From Symbiodinium sp. CCMP2592 (Eukaryota > Sar > Dinophyceae > Suessiales > Symbiodiniaceae), in NCBI GenBank assembly GCA_905221615.1, contig CAJNDT010000602.1, positions 617,444-681,443 on the forward strand: a stretch of 64,000 bases of DNA. The letters are read 5' to 3'. Position 1 is the stretch's first letter, and the number at the start of each line of letters is the position of its first letter. Shown here one piece after another: positions 1-12,251 of the stretch. The notes under the pieces were generated by a model, which saw only the letters and a list, made by a program, of their open reading frames with translations, was not told the origin of the DNA and searched no databases. A program made the position numbers and the translations under genes.

Positions 1-19
1 GGGAAGGCATGCAAATTAC

Positions 20-284
20 CACAACTAATACTATTTATTACTACTACTACTGCTACTACTATTACTACTACTAATACTACTACTATTACCACAGACCCAG
101 ACCATTTGATTGAGTTTGAGCTTTGCCGAAGCGGGTTAAGAGTTGGTTTTATTCGGACTTGCGCTTTGGGGCAAGGGTCCCTGGCGGTTTAGCGGTGAAT
201 GGGGTTCAGGGAATCTACATTTGCAAGACAAGAGATCTACTGCATTTACGCACTTAGCAGGCTGGGGCTGCTCTAGACAAGTAC

Positions 285-327
<43 letters not shown>

Positions 328-370
328 TGTTGTTGTAGTCGTAGTAGTCGTAGTAGTCGTAGTAGTCGTA

Positions 371-413
<43 letters not shown>

Positions 414-480
414 CATCAGTAGTATCAGTAGTAGCAGTAGTAGCAGTAGTAGTAGTAGTAGTTGTTGTTGTAGTTGTAGC
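20..480. repeat. ACT and TAG trinucleotide microsatellites
   Basis: Two blocks are visible. Positions 20-100 carry degenerate ACT/TAC triplets, and 283-480 carry a long TAG/GTA run broken by TCG, TTG and CAG variants. The run is open in frame and reads as polyvaline, but nothing suggests that it is a gene. The same TAG motif recurs at 2578-3345 and 52195-52620 and, in complement, at 28550-28850. Confidence 0.9.
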
Positions 481-540
481 AGCAGTACTGGCAGCAGCGC
501 CAGCTTCAGATGCTTCAGCCTTCAGCAGCTAAAGCAGAAG

Positions 541-1458
541 CGGTACACCTGACCATGATGACGACTCCTCTTAACTATAATTATTATTGCAACTGTAAGA
601 TTACCTTCGACTCACCAGGCTCAACAAGCATCTAAACTTCAAAAGCCCTACTTCCCAACCCGACACCCTAATTGGCCTTTTAAACCTAAGCTACCCGAAA
701 CCCGATCCAAAGGCCAGCCCTTGTAAACTCCGGTCCTTTCCGGAGCCGAAGACAAACCCTACAAAACCCCTTTGAGGAGCTAAAATCGTTTAAGGAACCC
801 TACAAAACCCCTATGAAACCCTTTCAGGAGCCTTTCTGAATCCTTTCAGGAAACCAAAGACGCCCTCAGCCCTCAAAGAGCAGCAAACCGAACCCTAAGG
901 CCGAAAGCCCAAAACGGAACCCTACATCCCAAAAATTCCAAAACCCGAAAAGGAAGACCATGATCGGCCCATGTGCAGCAGCGCTTCGGGCGATTCATGG
1001 TCCCGGTGACGTGTTCCGCGCCCTCCAGGCTCAAAGACCTCCCGCAAGCTCCAAAGAGAAAGGTTTAGGGTTTAGGCCGCTTAGGGTTTGGGTTTAGGGT
1101 TAAGAGGTGTAGGCAAGGACTTGCGAGTGAACATGTCCGACGGTGCCGTGTGACGCATCGTTTGGGGCTTGGGGCGTTTAGGGTTGAGGGTTTCGGGTGA
1201 TCTATAAGAAAGGGGCCTGAGTGATTGGAAGCGGGTTCCAATGTAAACGGCTCCTTTAACGTTTCTGTCTGGGTTCTACTATTCCTATGGGGGCGTCTGA
1301 AGGATTTGGCACGGGGCCTTAATGGCCTGAATGATTAGAACAAAGCTTTTGGGCATGGTCCTCTATGATTTCAATAGGAAGTAGAAGGGAATACTAGAAT
1401 CGATGACTCCGACCCCTATGTCAAATGGCTCAAGGTTCCTATCAAGTTTTACGGGCTT
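541..1458. other. Gene-free stretch with diluted telomere-like motifs
   Basis: I see no convincing gene. Scattered CCCTAAA/AACCCT words occur at 640-940 and TTTAGGG words near 1065-1110 and 1180-1195. They are separated by non-repeat sequence and are not a true telomere array. Confidence 0.6.
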
Positions 1459-1717
1459 ACTTGGAGGCTCATGGGACGTAGTAACTACGGTTATACATAA
1501 GCTAACTACACCTATATGTACTTATACCCCCAAGTAGGGTACTTATAACTGACCTTACTAAGTCCCATGATCCTCCAAGTACACGGGTGACTATAGGACC
1601 TGCTTGGAGGATCGTGGGACTTAGTAAGTAAGGTTGTAAGTACCTTAATTGGGGTTATAAGTATAGTTACCTTACTTATAACCCCACTTACTAACTCCCA
1701 TGATGCTCTAAGTAGGG
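1459..1717. mobile_element. Two adjacent hairpin (MITE-like) elements
   Basis: The first hairpin spans 1459-1580. Its left arm starts ACTTGGAGGCTCATGGGAC and its right arm is the near-perfect inverse ending CCCATGATCCTCCAAGT, about 26 bases per arm. The second spans about 1602-1717 with related arms (left GCTTGGAGGATCGTGGGAC). Both enclose AT-rich cores with further internal inversions. There is no coding capacity, so they fit non-autonomous foldback elements. No target-site duplication is evident. Confidence 0.65.
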
Positions 1718-1840
1718 TTTCGGAGCCAGAGTCCCATGGTTTAGGAGCTTATCGTTTTAATTCTAAGGCCTCCAAAAGAGGTTACTGGAAGGTCTTCCAT
1801 AAGATGCTGTGAGACATCTGAACGGTTGAGCCGCTATAAC

Positions 1841-1940
1841 GGCGTTTCCAAAAATAGGGATCCTAGTATAGTACCCTAAATACTAGGATCCTTATTTTGA
1901 GGACCCGAAAATAGGGTACCCCTAGTTTTCGGAAACTCCC
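1841..1940. mobile_element. Hairpin element, GGGAGTTTCC family, copy 1
   Basis: The left end GGCGTTTCCAAAAATAGGG faces the inverted right end TTTTCGGAAACTCCC over 100 bp. The interior holds a nested inversion around TACTAGGATCC. A second copy of almost the same length (101 bp) lies at 18380-18480 with the same ends and interior words, so this is a repeat family and not a chance palindrome. Confidence 0.7.
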
Positions 1941-2076
1941 ATAAGAATACTGAAAAAGAGGGTTCGGGGACCTTTTCCCGGGGGACAGGGCCCACAAATC
2001 GACCTCATCACGTCATGCCGTACGCCCTCCTTGCAGGTGGCCGTTAGCCTGGACGCCACTGCGATGAACCGTGATT

Positions 2077-2162
2077 GCCTTCATAATTCGAATAGGGTTG
2101 GGGGTATATATTATACTATGATTATAATAGGAACCCCCAAACCCTATCCTAATTATGAAGGC
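2077..2162. mobile_element. Hairpin element, GGGGCCTTAATAATTA family, copy
   Basis: The left arm GCCTTCATAATTCGAATAGG is inverted at the right end as CCTATCCTAATTATGAAGGC across 86 bp, with a central TATATTATACTATGATTATA core and the family word GGAACCCCCAAA before the right arm. Related copies occur near 26361, 26553, 34793, 59696, 60373 and 63354. Confidence 0.7.
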
Positions 2163-2404
2163 CCCGATTTGGATCTTCATTGATAAGCATAAGGTGTTTA
2201 TGGGGCTATCTTTTTACCAGGGTTCTTCTTGCAGGCTCTGCCTGTGTCCTTTCACCCGTTTGGATTTGAAGTGGTGTTGTTTAGGATTTGGGGTTCAAGC
2301 ATCGCCGATGGCCAGAACTGACGCAAGTATCCAACAGGTCATGCTCATCAATCGCAGGCGGCAGACACATTTACACCGTGAAGTCAACACCAGACCACGA
2401 CCAT

Positions 2405-3560
<1,156 letters not shown>

Positions 3561-3564
3561 TGAG

Positions 3565-5340
3565 CAGGAGGAGGGCAGCGGTAGCAGTAGCTGCAGCTGA
3601 GTGGCAGGAGCAGTGGGAATTAGTAGTACTTGTAGGAGTAGCGCCAATAGCTGGTAATCTGAAACGAACTGTATCCACTCACATGGTCCGCTGGGACTTC
3701 GGCGCCAGCACGGGTGGACTGCCGCCGCCACGGCCCGTGCCACTGAGAGCAGCAAGGACTCGCGACAGCTGGCTGTACTCCTCCTGGCGGCAACTCAGTG
3801 CATCCGTGTGGGATCGTGTGGGGCTTGAAGCAAGCTGAAGTTTCGCGGAGCTCTGCTGTCAAGTGCTGCGCAATGTAACTTCTTTTGTTGCAGCTTCTGC
3901 GGGTCTAGGAGCCTGTGACGCAAATGGCGCAAATGACCCCAACTGGGTTTAGCCCACTTGGGGTCCTACACGTACTCTGGCTGAAGAGATGGGGCGATGG
4001 CGAGCTGAGCTCTCATGCATGTGAGATCCACTCCTTACACTGTAAAGTAGCGAGATTGCCCCAGCTCACTCTATGAACAATCGCCAACGACTCTGGTGCA
4101 TGTGCAGGACACGTCTCTGCCCAACACGTCGCTGCTTTGTCACCAGGAGGTCTCGATTCGAATTAGGCACAGTCTAAGATGACGAATTCCTGGAGATCAA
4201 CACCCTCTGCAACACCAGACCCTTTAAATTCCACCCTAACAGCAGGGTCCCCAAGAGTGACGCCCGACGCAAAGGAACTCATCATAAGCTGCGGCAGTAG
4301 CACTTAGCTACTACCCGGCTGCGCTGCAAGTTCTACGCTCTTGGTGGTTGGAGGTTTCGGTTTAAAAGGCCTTTGGTTACAGGGGCCCGGCTTGATAGGA
4401 ATTTGGGATTTGGGATACTGGGAGCGCTCATTGGATGCTTTTCCGCCGAGAATTGGCGAGCATCCGATCTATCGCCTAAAAGGCGCTCAGGCTCTCTGTC
4501 AAGACCGAGATGCACCGAAGCACATGTACACATACCATGGGCTCATGTAATACATGGGTCTAAACCCTGACGCCTCAAAACGGATGGGCTCTTAGGATGC
4601 CTTGCAACGGTGCATAGGCCATCGTCGGATCCACTTGCGGGCCGTCCACTTGCTCGCCTGTGGAGCAGCTGACTAGAAAGACTATTCAAAAAGTCCCAAA
4701 TGTTGGGGGATTCCCTGGCTGTATCTCAAGACTCTCGAACCATCAACATACACAGCATAAGATTAACTTGATTACGAAATCTCCCCTAAATCCTACTGTC
4801 GATAATTCGGCTGCAATAGTCTCGACATTTTGTATTCCAACTGACATCCTCAACAGATCACGTCTATAGAAGCCCGGAGATGCAATAATTAGTCTTACTC
4901 TAAAGGCCTCCTTATTGTATACTTATACCATAACTCTCTCCGAAACTCTGTACCAATTACTGTAGGCACTATATTACTTCATGGAGTCTCTGGAACCTGG
5001 GGAAGCCCATAGCTCGCTCAATTCAGACAATGCCGTGGTCGATCAAAGTTTGCAGCCTCGGATCAGGCTTCAGGGTGTAGGGTCAGGTTAGGGTTTAGGG
5101 TTTAAGGGTTTAGGGTTTGGGGATTGGGGATTTAGGGTCTATAGGGTTTAGAGTCAAGTAGCTCAAAGACGATTCTAGACACTGATTGCCCTTGATTAAC
5201 AAACAACCCCCTTTCGCAATTTCCTTGGAGGGGAGGAGGGGCACTGATGTTAGGATGTCGTGTATACGTACACACGTAGATATAGATATAGATATACATA
5301 TATATATATATATGTGTGTGTGTGTATGTATATGCACCTA
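3565..5340. other. Gene-free stretch
   Basis: I found no supported gene. Positions 5065-5150 contain telomere-like TTTAGGG words. Positions 5278-5335 contain a TA/TG microsatellite (GATATA then TATATA then TGTGTG). The short open frames around 4333-4870 show no motif and lack exon-like composition. Confidence 0.5.
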
Positions 5341-5490
5341 CTAACTAGTGATTAAATAAAACAAAAACGAATTACCCCATATCAGTGGAGGTGGCCTATT
5401 GATTACCAGGCTTATGGATTTAGGCAACCTGCGAATGAATAGAATTTTCCTGTGTCCGGACATAAGGCCCGAGCAATACGATTAGTATAA

Positions 5491-5520
5491 TAATAATATC
5501 GGGGCCTTAATAATTCAAAG
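5491..5520. repeat. Solo end of a GGGGCCTTAATAATT element
   Basis: The word GGGGCCTTAATAATT at about 5501-5515 matches the terminal arm of the hairpin family, but no inverted partner follows within several hundred bases. It is probably a truncated or eroded copy. Confidence 0.4.
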
Positions 5521-5685
5521 TCAACGTATTTGGCTACATACAGGAATAAATACCAGGATGAGTCCTACGGCAGTATTTGGAGTTATCTATGTCCGCCTAT
5601 TAAGCAGGTCTATACTACACGCCAGTTGGGGTTTAGGTTTTGGGTTGAGTCGACATGACACCCCCATGGTGAGACCTCGCTCCAA

Positions 5686-8600
5686 TTGCTACGGCAAGGA
5701 TCAGTAAGGTCACGAGCAGGGTCATGGGAACCAGGCCGATGGCACTTCCCAGGAAGTAGTGCTGAAACTGTACCTTCAGAATTTTGTCCAGTGTCCCAGA
5801 AACTGAAACGTGTTTCTTTCTGGCTGTTGCCCTCTGGGGTTTGAGTCTTGAGGCCTTTGGGCTCAAGTTTCAGGGTGTTCGGAGTTTGGGTGTTGGGGTT
5901 AGGGAGCTTAGGGTTCAAGGTCTCAATACCCTGCTTCTGTACTGTCTCTATACTCTGTCTAATAATACAAACCCTAACTTCTATAGACTGAGTGATCTCC
6001 ATGATACACCCACTATGAGAACCCTTCACAACCGCTACAATTGAACACGCCCTATCAAACCAGAAACCCTAAACCCCAAGAGCCCTAAGCCCTACTAACG
6101 GATATCGGGATCTCGCTCGCGACAAGCTGCGGCCGAAAACGCTTCAGTTGGGGGGTCTAGGATGGGTTTCGGGTTTAAGGTCTTTGCTTTTTGAGGATGC
6201 TTTCTGCATGACGAACTCGTCGTAGCCTGGCTTCTGGCAACTGCAAGCACTTCTGTCGTAGAGTGGTGGGCTCTTTTTTTGAAAGTCCCGCCCCCCCCCC
6301 CGTTCTCGCGCTGTGGAGATGAGAGCAAGATTTCGTTTGGATTTCAACTTGAGTTTCCATTTCCGAATCAGAACCTTCGGATAGCACACTAAAGCGCAGT
6401 AGATCACGACCAACTTGAAAGACATTACCAGAGAAGAACTTCAGTTTCGGATACCGTGCTTGCATCAAGAGGCAGTAGTAGCCTGTTACTTGCCGTCAAG
6501 GCGCATTGGTAAGGGCCATGGCCTGATTGAAGCTTGGCGCAAGATAGAAGCCTTAGCCAGTGTCCGATAAGGATCTGCAACTTTAACTTCGAGTTCGATT
6601 TAGGCTTAGGGTGTAGGGTCTGCGCAAAAGGCGCAGCTCCACGGATAGATGATTTCGAGATCCTGCCCAGTGGACTTTCTTAAAAAGACTCTGCATGCGA
6701 GTGCTCTCCCTCCCCCGAGCAATTCGAATAGGGTTTCGGCACATACTGTAGCATAATGACGACAAGGAGCCTGAGGGAATGCTGTTGAATTTAGTTAGGC
6801 CCTACATTAAAATTTGTTGCCTAGGATATCATCGGGACCTTCTGGGGCTCCCGGCAAAGACGGAGCATCGCAACCGTGCGCACAGGAGCAATCTCCAAGC
6901 GCATGAGAACACGATCCACCCACCTTTAGGGTTCGGGGTCTCAGGTTTCAGGAGCCACCCACCTGAGAATCCGCGCTTTTTTTACTTCCTTGAAGCACAA
7001 GCCGCCTTTTCCGACCTTACGAAGAGGAGTCACTTAGGTCTAGCTGCTTGGCCGAGCTTGCGGATTTTCGACAAGCTGCATGCGAGCAGAAGTTGAGGGG
7101 TCAAGGTGAGAAGTATTGATCTAGGGACCTTTACAAGTGGACCCGGACATTGTGGCCTAGATCATACTCAAATTCTAGCTGGACATAGCTGGACAATTTC
7201 GGAGATACTCTTCCTAAACCTAAACCCGAAACCCTAAAACCGTAAACCAGCCCTAACACCCGAAACCAACCCTACACCTTCAACCCCAACACCCAAAACC
7301 CTAAACCCCAGCCCCAAAACCCCAAACCCCAAAACCCCAAACCCTAAAACCCCAAACCCTAAAACCCTAAACCCCTAAAACCCTAAACCCCAAACCCTAA
7401 ACCCCGAAACCCCAAAACCCTAAAACCCCAAACCCTAAAACCCTAAACCCCAAAACCCCAAAACCCCAAACCCCTAAACCCCCAAAACCCCAAAACCCTC
7501 AAACCCCAAACCCTAAAACCCTAAACCCCAAAACCCCAAACTACCCTAAAACCCCAAACCGCTAAAACCCCAAAACCTCGAAGTACCCAGACACTCCATA
7601 GTAGCTCCTTTTTGGGATTGCCTTATAGGATTCTATATATGAACCCCCAAAAGGAACTACTTTGGAGCCTTAGGGCAGCTCCCAGCCTGATCTTCAACGT
7701 GTCCAAGGTTGCGCCGCCGCTCAGCGCACGTGTCACCCAAAAACCGGCCGACACGCTCCTAGCTTGCACAAACTAGGGTATTTACGTGTAGGGTTTTGGG
7801 AATAAGGGCTTTGGGGTTGTAGGAATTAGGGCTTAGGGCTTAGGGGTTGTAGGAATTGGGGCTTCAGGGGTTGTAGGAATGAGGGCTTTCAGGGGAGCAA
7901 AAAGACATTCTGCTGTTGCACCCTCTCTTCCTGCTGCCCGGTTAAGGTTAGGAGTCGGCTTGCCCCGTTGGCTTGCATAAAAGGTCTGGGTTTAGGCTGC
8001 AATAGCGCTTTCAGTGTTCAGGGCTTGGAGCTTTTAGGGTTTCAAGGGGTGAACCGTCATAATTCTGCTGCTTCTGAATGGTCACCTTCACATAAAAAAG
8101 GAAAACGCACCGATGTGCTCTGCAGGCCAGGGTCGTGATGCTTCCACAGTAGGCCAGTAAGGCGCCGATGGCACGGCCGTAAGAGAAGACTGCAGCAATG
8201 ACAAAGACGATGCCAGGAATGTGCAGAAGCTCCCCGGCTGAGAAAAGCACGACATAAGCCAACCAACCTGCATTGCCAGCTTTTAGGTAGGAAGTCTCAT
8301 GACATCTCTGACATCTGCTTGCAATGCTGCAGCAAGACTATCGGGCTGAGATCCCTTCATGGCCTAGCGGTCCTGCGTCTTCCATTACGCGAAGGATCTG
8401 CTCACGGTGCAACAGCTTCGTTGCACCTGCATGCGAGGTGCATGTCGTCGTCGAGCTGGACACCATGCAGCCCTCCAACCATCAACATTAATACTGCAAT
8501 GCTCTCCGGTTGACCGCCACCCGCACCGACACCACCGCCCTCATCATCATCCTCATCGTCCGCGTCATCCTCATCATCATGCCCCTCTGCAGGCACCCGG

Positions 8601-8859
8601 TGGCAGCACGTCCCAGGACCAGCATAATCATACTGTTCATGTCCTCATACAACACCTGATCCGCCGTCGTTCTACAAACTGCGAAACTGCGACTATCGAT
8701 ACACAAATTTGCTCGGATGGCCTGACAGCTTCGCAACCACGAAGAGTGTGGCAAGCAGGACGATGGCAACGACAAGTCGAAAACGTCCTGCGCTGAGCTT
8801 GCGATTCGGCTTCCCACGAGTCCGCAATGAAACACAACCTTGGCCTGATTCGGAGTGGA
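5686..8859 (-). CDS. Split gene for a VTT/TVP38 (SNARE-associated Golgi family) membrane protein, partial
   Basis: Five short exon-like blocks on the minus strand read as successive parts of a VTT-domain membrane protein. Block 8705-8859 encodes a basic stretch then a transmembrane helix (RFRLVVAIVLLATLFVVAKL). Block 8111-8267 starts after CAG, ends at GTGCGT, and gives the family core (GELLHIPGIVFVIAAVFSYG, then GALLAYCGS). Block about 7690-7758 follows CTAG and reads FWVTRALSGGATLDTLK, resembling the FxxxRxxGG segment; its phase fits the preceding donor. Block about 6850-6923 reads VLMRLEIAPVRTVAMLRL, like the PVRTxxLLRL segment. Block about 5686-5790 follows TTTCAG and reads LDKILKVQFQHYFLGSAIGL plus a membrane helix, like the C-terminal YLLGSxxGxxP segment. 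The family contains membrane proteins of the endomembrane system, some of them lipid scramblases. Not every junction is resolved; the last exons, start and stop are uncertain. Telomere-like DNA and a hairpin element sit in the third intron. Confidence 0.55.
7205..7580. repeat. Degenerate interstitial telomere-like array (CCCTAAA/CCCCAAA)
   Basis: About 375 bp is made almost only of AACCCT, AAACCCC and AAAACCC words on the plus strand. The unit length drifts between 7 and 10 bases, unlike a working telomere. It lies in an intron of the VTT-like gene. Confidence 0.85.
7594..7667. mobile_element. 74-bp hairpin element, TAGTAGTTCC family, copy 1
   Basis: The left arm CTCCATAGTAGCTCCTTTTT is inverted at the right as AAAAGGAACTACTTTGGAG. 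A second copy of exactly the same length lies at 12178-12251 and shares nearly the whole interior (CCTTATAGGATTCTA, ATATGAACCCCC). This copy begins just downstream of a predicted exon of the VTT-like gene. Confidence 0.75.
7786..7890. repeat. Short G-rich tandem repeat
   Basis: Three imperfect copies of GGGGTTGTAGGAAT with flanking GGGCTT words occur at 33-38 bp spacing. The composition resembles the surrounding degenerate telomere-like DNA. Confidence 0.6.
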
Positions 8860-9352
8860 CTGCACAAAGTTTTTACGGCTTTGTGAGCATAGACATTTAA
8901 GCTACATTCTTCAACCACCCCAGAATGAGGAACAGCAGTACTGACAGTACATGTTACTGACCGGCTGCAGCGGCACCTACAGTAGGTAGTTGGAGAACCG
9001 CTCCATGAATGCGCAGTCGCTGCGGCACACCTGCACATACGAGGACCTCTGAAACGCAAAGTACTGTATGCAGCAGCAGAAGCAGGACACAAAATGTCTT
9101 AGATGGCCTTAGACTCATCTTCGCATAGACGCAAGCTCAGTCTTGACATGAACAGCTCCCGCATGCTCCTGCTACCAAAACCTAGCAGCATTCCCTTCAG
9201 CTGGCAATAGTCGCCTTTTGCAAACGCTCCGCGTCATCATCGTATGCGATGTCCCTCCACATGTACCGGATCGGCAAAAGGAACTGTTCAACAACAAATT
9301 CGTCGCGCAATCACAGGATGGTGCAGAAATCTGCTGAATTCCCAAGATCACG

Positions 9353-9541
9353 TGTTGCAGCTACAGCTAAAGCATGCATGGCTCCTCTTGTCGGGTTCCT
9401 CGGCGGGCTGTGGTCCCTCCTGCTGTCGATGCTGTCCGGACCCTCGCAGTCCGTCACCGAGGATGATGCCAGGGTGGACAGCTCGATGTCCGTGCCTCGC
9501 AACCAGAGTGTTTCATTGCAATCCGGCTCGGCTTCCTCCTC
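9353..9541 (-). CDS. Candidate coding exon, acidic N-terminal type, product unknown
   Basis: On the minus strand a strong acceptor (TTTATCCTTAGCAG) opens directly into a GC-rich frame starting EEEAEPDCNETLWLRG and continuing through ELSTLASSSVTDCEGPDS for about 60 codons. A possible GTGATC donor follows near 9353. The composition is exon-like compared with the flanks. It could encode the cytosolic N-terminus of the VTT-like protein downstream, but no frame-consistent junction was found. No known domain is recognised. Confidence 0.35.
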
Positions 9542-9559
9542 CTGCTAAGGATAAATTCT

Positions 9560-11930
9560 GGAACGACGTCTCCGAAGGGTTGAGAAGCAGCTCACTCTGT
9601 GAACCCCATTTCCAGAACCATCAACCACTTCACCCTCCGTGAACCCGTAGCTCAGTATTCACACACCCCTGGCCCCGAAGTTGCGAGACTTCAAACTCCC
9701 ACTACAAGGGTCATAAATCATCACTGCCAGGACTCCATACTTGGAGCTACCGAAAACCTGCTGTTGCGTGGGGTCATCACAGACTAGATTCTTGTCCGAT
9801 AATGAAACCCTGCCCCTCACCAGCCTGCAACTTAAACACCAGAATGTTCCTTGAAATAGTTTTAGTGTTGGGGGTTAGTTTTCGCATCCTTCTGAACCCT
9901 TTCTTGGGCAGGCCGCAAGCCATGCAGTCCCCAGGCCCCATCCTGTTGCCCTCGAAGGATGCCCCCGCTGCTATTCCCTAGTTGAAATCTCCTCTTGGTA
10001 TTGTGAGACTCCTCTTCGGGCGCTTTCCGGCCCGAATGTTTTCCGGGAGTGTGCTTTTCATATTAGGTGGGGGTTTAGTAATCGGAAAAGGACATTAAAT
10101 ATGACCTACGGTCTGGTAGTTTAATGCACGGGGTCTACAAGTTCTTGTGGAGTCAGCTAGGTTATAAGGGCAAACTCCACTCCCAAAGCTTGCCTGCCTG
10201 AGTCTGGCATAGCATCGACGCAGGAATTTGCAGCCTCGACCTGCCCCAGCGTCTGCGCGGCCTATCTGTATTTGCCTTTGTTTTGGAGTGAGAGGCGCGG
10301 GGGTGTGAAGGTGGGCACGAAGGGTTTTGAGTTCCGGGCCTAAGGCGGGTGTGTGTGTGTAAACAAATAACAAGTATGACTACAGATACATATATACATA
10401 TATAAGATGTATATGACTATGTGTGTGCGTGTAAAAAAGAACAACGCAAACAACAAACGCTCATGTCTGCGCAATTCATTTCTATGTGTATATATATATA
10501 TATGTATACAAACATCTATATATGTACTAGAGGGTTGTGGGAAAAAGGGAAAAGAGGGTTTAGGGTGCACATACATCAGGCTACGTAAGGTTTAGGGTTC
10601 AAGTGTGCGTTCAGGGTTTGGGTTTCGGGGGCTTACGCTATAGTGAAGACTATGGGGTTCAGGGTACAGGGCATCCGGTCGTTCTTGGGTGCCCGCAACC
10701 CTAAACCCGAAACTCTGAGGCAAACGACAAAAGGGGTTCGGTACGGGGCTGCTGGCACAAGGGCTTTGGGCTACAGGTTGCATCGCGCCTGGCGCTAATG
10801 AGTATGTTCATGCAGGGACCTTAACAAGAAGATCATATTCAGTACCCCCGAAGGAACAATATTACTTATGTACTTATTATAGACGCGTGTATATTGTCCG
10901 AGTAGCAAGGATGTGTTCTGGCAGTTATGGATTTAGCGTCCTCTTCCCTAAGCCGTATTCTAGGGGAGTAGAAGCCGAAAGTGAAAACAGGGGAGGCTAC
11001 ATCCTAAGTGTGTGTGTATGTGTGCGTGCGTGCCACTCCTGGCTTGGGACAACATAGGGGCATTCATTAGACAAGGGCCTTGAATAAGGCTGTTGGGCGT
11101 TGCACAAGGACTACCGGGGGATATTGTTGCTGGTTTTTCCGACCCACCCTATAGTTACTGGTACCTCAATCTTGGAAAACCTCGGGCATTTACACCGTCG
11201 AGGGGTTGTTAAAACCAGGGCCCCTAACATATGATCTAAGATGCTTTAAGATGCAACATGGCCGGGCCTTCCCATAGATCGAAGGTCCCTTGCACACGAT
11301 TTGGCGCATGGGACCGGTCATTCACACGTCAGAGCCGCACATGCTGCGGCTGGGAAGGCGGGCGCTTTGTATGCAGTTGACCGATTGGCATCCCCAACAG
11401 CAGCAAGCTATGACTTCCATGTGCCGTATTCGCAAATTGTAAACGAGCAGCCGGGTGCCCGAAAATCGTGGCCCCACTCGGACACGCAGTGAGCCTGCAA
11501 GCAGAAACATTGCAAGGAGCTTGCAGTTGCGCATTCTTTGCATGGTCCTCGCCATGCACACATCGCAATACTGGCGGCAGCTTGAGTCATGCTCATTTAC
11601 ATAGCAGCCTTGACAACTAGGAACTAGTAAGTACTTATCAATAATATCACCTCACAGTCTGTATATACTAGAGTCACTAGAGTATGACAAAGACTTGGTA
11701 GCCTCAGGAGATTGAAGCAGGAATGGCCTCGTCAATTGCCAGCACGCTGATGCGCCCAAGCTGGCCGAGCGTCCTCTTTTCCGCCTAGGTCACGATCTCG
11801 AGTTCAATGGTCGCTGCAAGCTTTCTTTGCTGCGTGGCACTCATGGATGCTTTCAGCCTGCCCGGACAAGCCGTCAACTTGAAACATCCTGCAAATCTGC
11901 GCGTGACAAAAGGTTTTTGAGCATATTATA
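9560..11930. other. Gene-poor stretch
   Basis: I see no supported gene. It contains TA/TG-rich tracts at 10380-10525, GT-rich DNA at 10345-10370 and 11005-11035, and sparse TTTAGGG words at 10555-10640. A minus-strand cysteine-rich open frame at about 11408-11596 (CFCLQAHCVSEWG) has exon-like composition, but no family was recognised and splice signals are weak. Confidence 0.45.
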
Positions 11931-11937
11931 CTATAAG

Positions 11938-11941
11938 TATG

Positions 11942-11989
<48 letters not shown>

Positions 11990-11998
11990 CGCGTGTCT
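11938..11998. repeat. TA then TG microsatellite
   Basis: A run of TATATA from about 11946 passes into TGTGTGTG up to about 11990. The same TA-to-TG layout recurs near 5280 and 15060-15140. Confidence 0.85.
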
Positions 11999-12177
11999 AC
12001 TCTTTTCTTTGCGAAGGGCATACTATTAAAGTTACTGTTACTATTACTCAACAGAAGTCCGGTGGCCTCCTTGACCGCGCGCTCGGGCGACATGAAGATC
12101 AATGCCGCCTTGCAAGGCTACGCCCCGAAGCCGTGGCTTGAGAGACTGACACAGTGGCCTCTATAGCTACCCATAGG

Positions 12178-12251
12178 CCCCGTAGTAGTTCCTGTTTGGG
12201 ATTACCTTATAGGATTCTACATATGAACCCCCAAAAGGAACTACTATGGGG
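12178..12251. mobile_element. 74-bp hairpin element, TAGTAGTTCC family, copy 2
   Basis: The ends CCCCGTAGTAGTTCC and GGAACTACTATGGGG are inverted repeats, and the interior is nearly the same as at 7594-7667. No target-site duplication is obvious. Confidence 0.75.

Noticed and set aside
1420-1435. ATGGCTCAAGG as another spliced-leader relic
   Set aside because: Only about nine bases match the leader and no gene follows.
7205-7580. A true chromosome end
   Set aside because: Repeats are degenerate, internal, flanked by exons, and similar blocks occur in both orientations across the window.
8402-8596. Acidic minus-strand frame (GHDDEDDADDEDDDEGG)
   Set aside because: It comes from a CAT/CCT triplet tract inside the VTT-gene intron and does not join any exon in frame.
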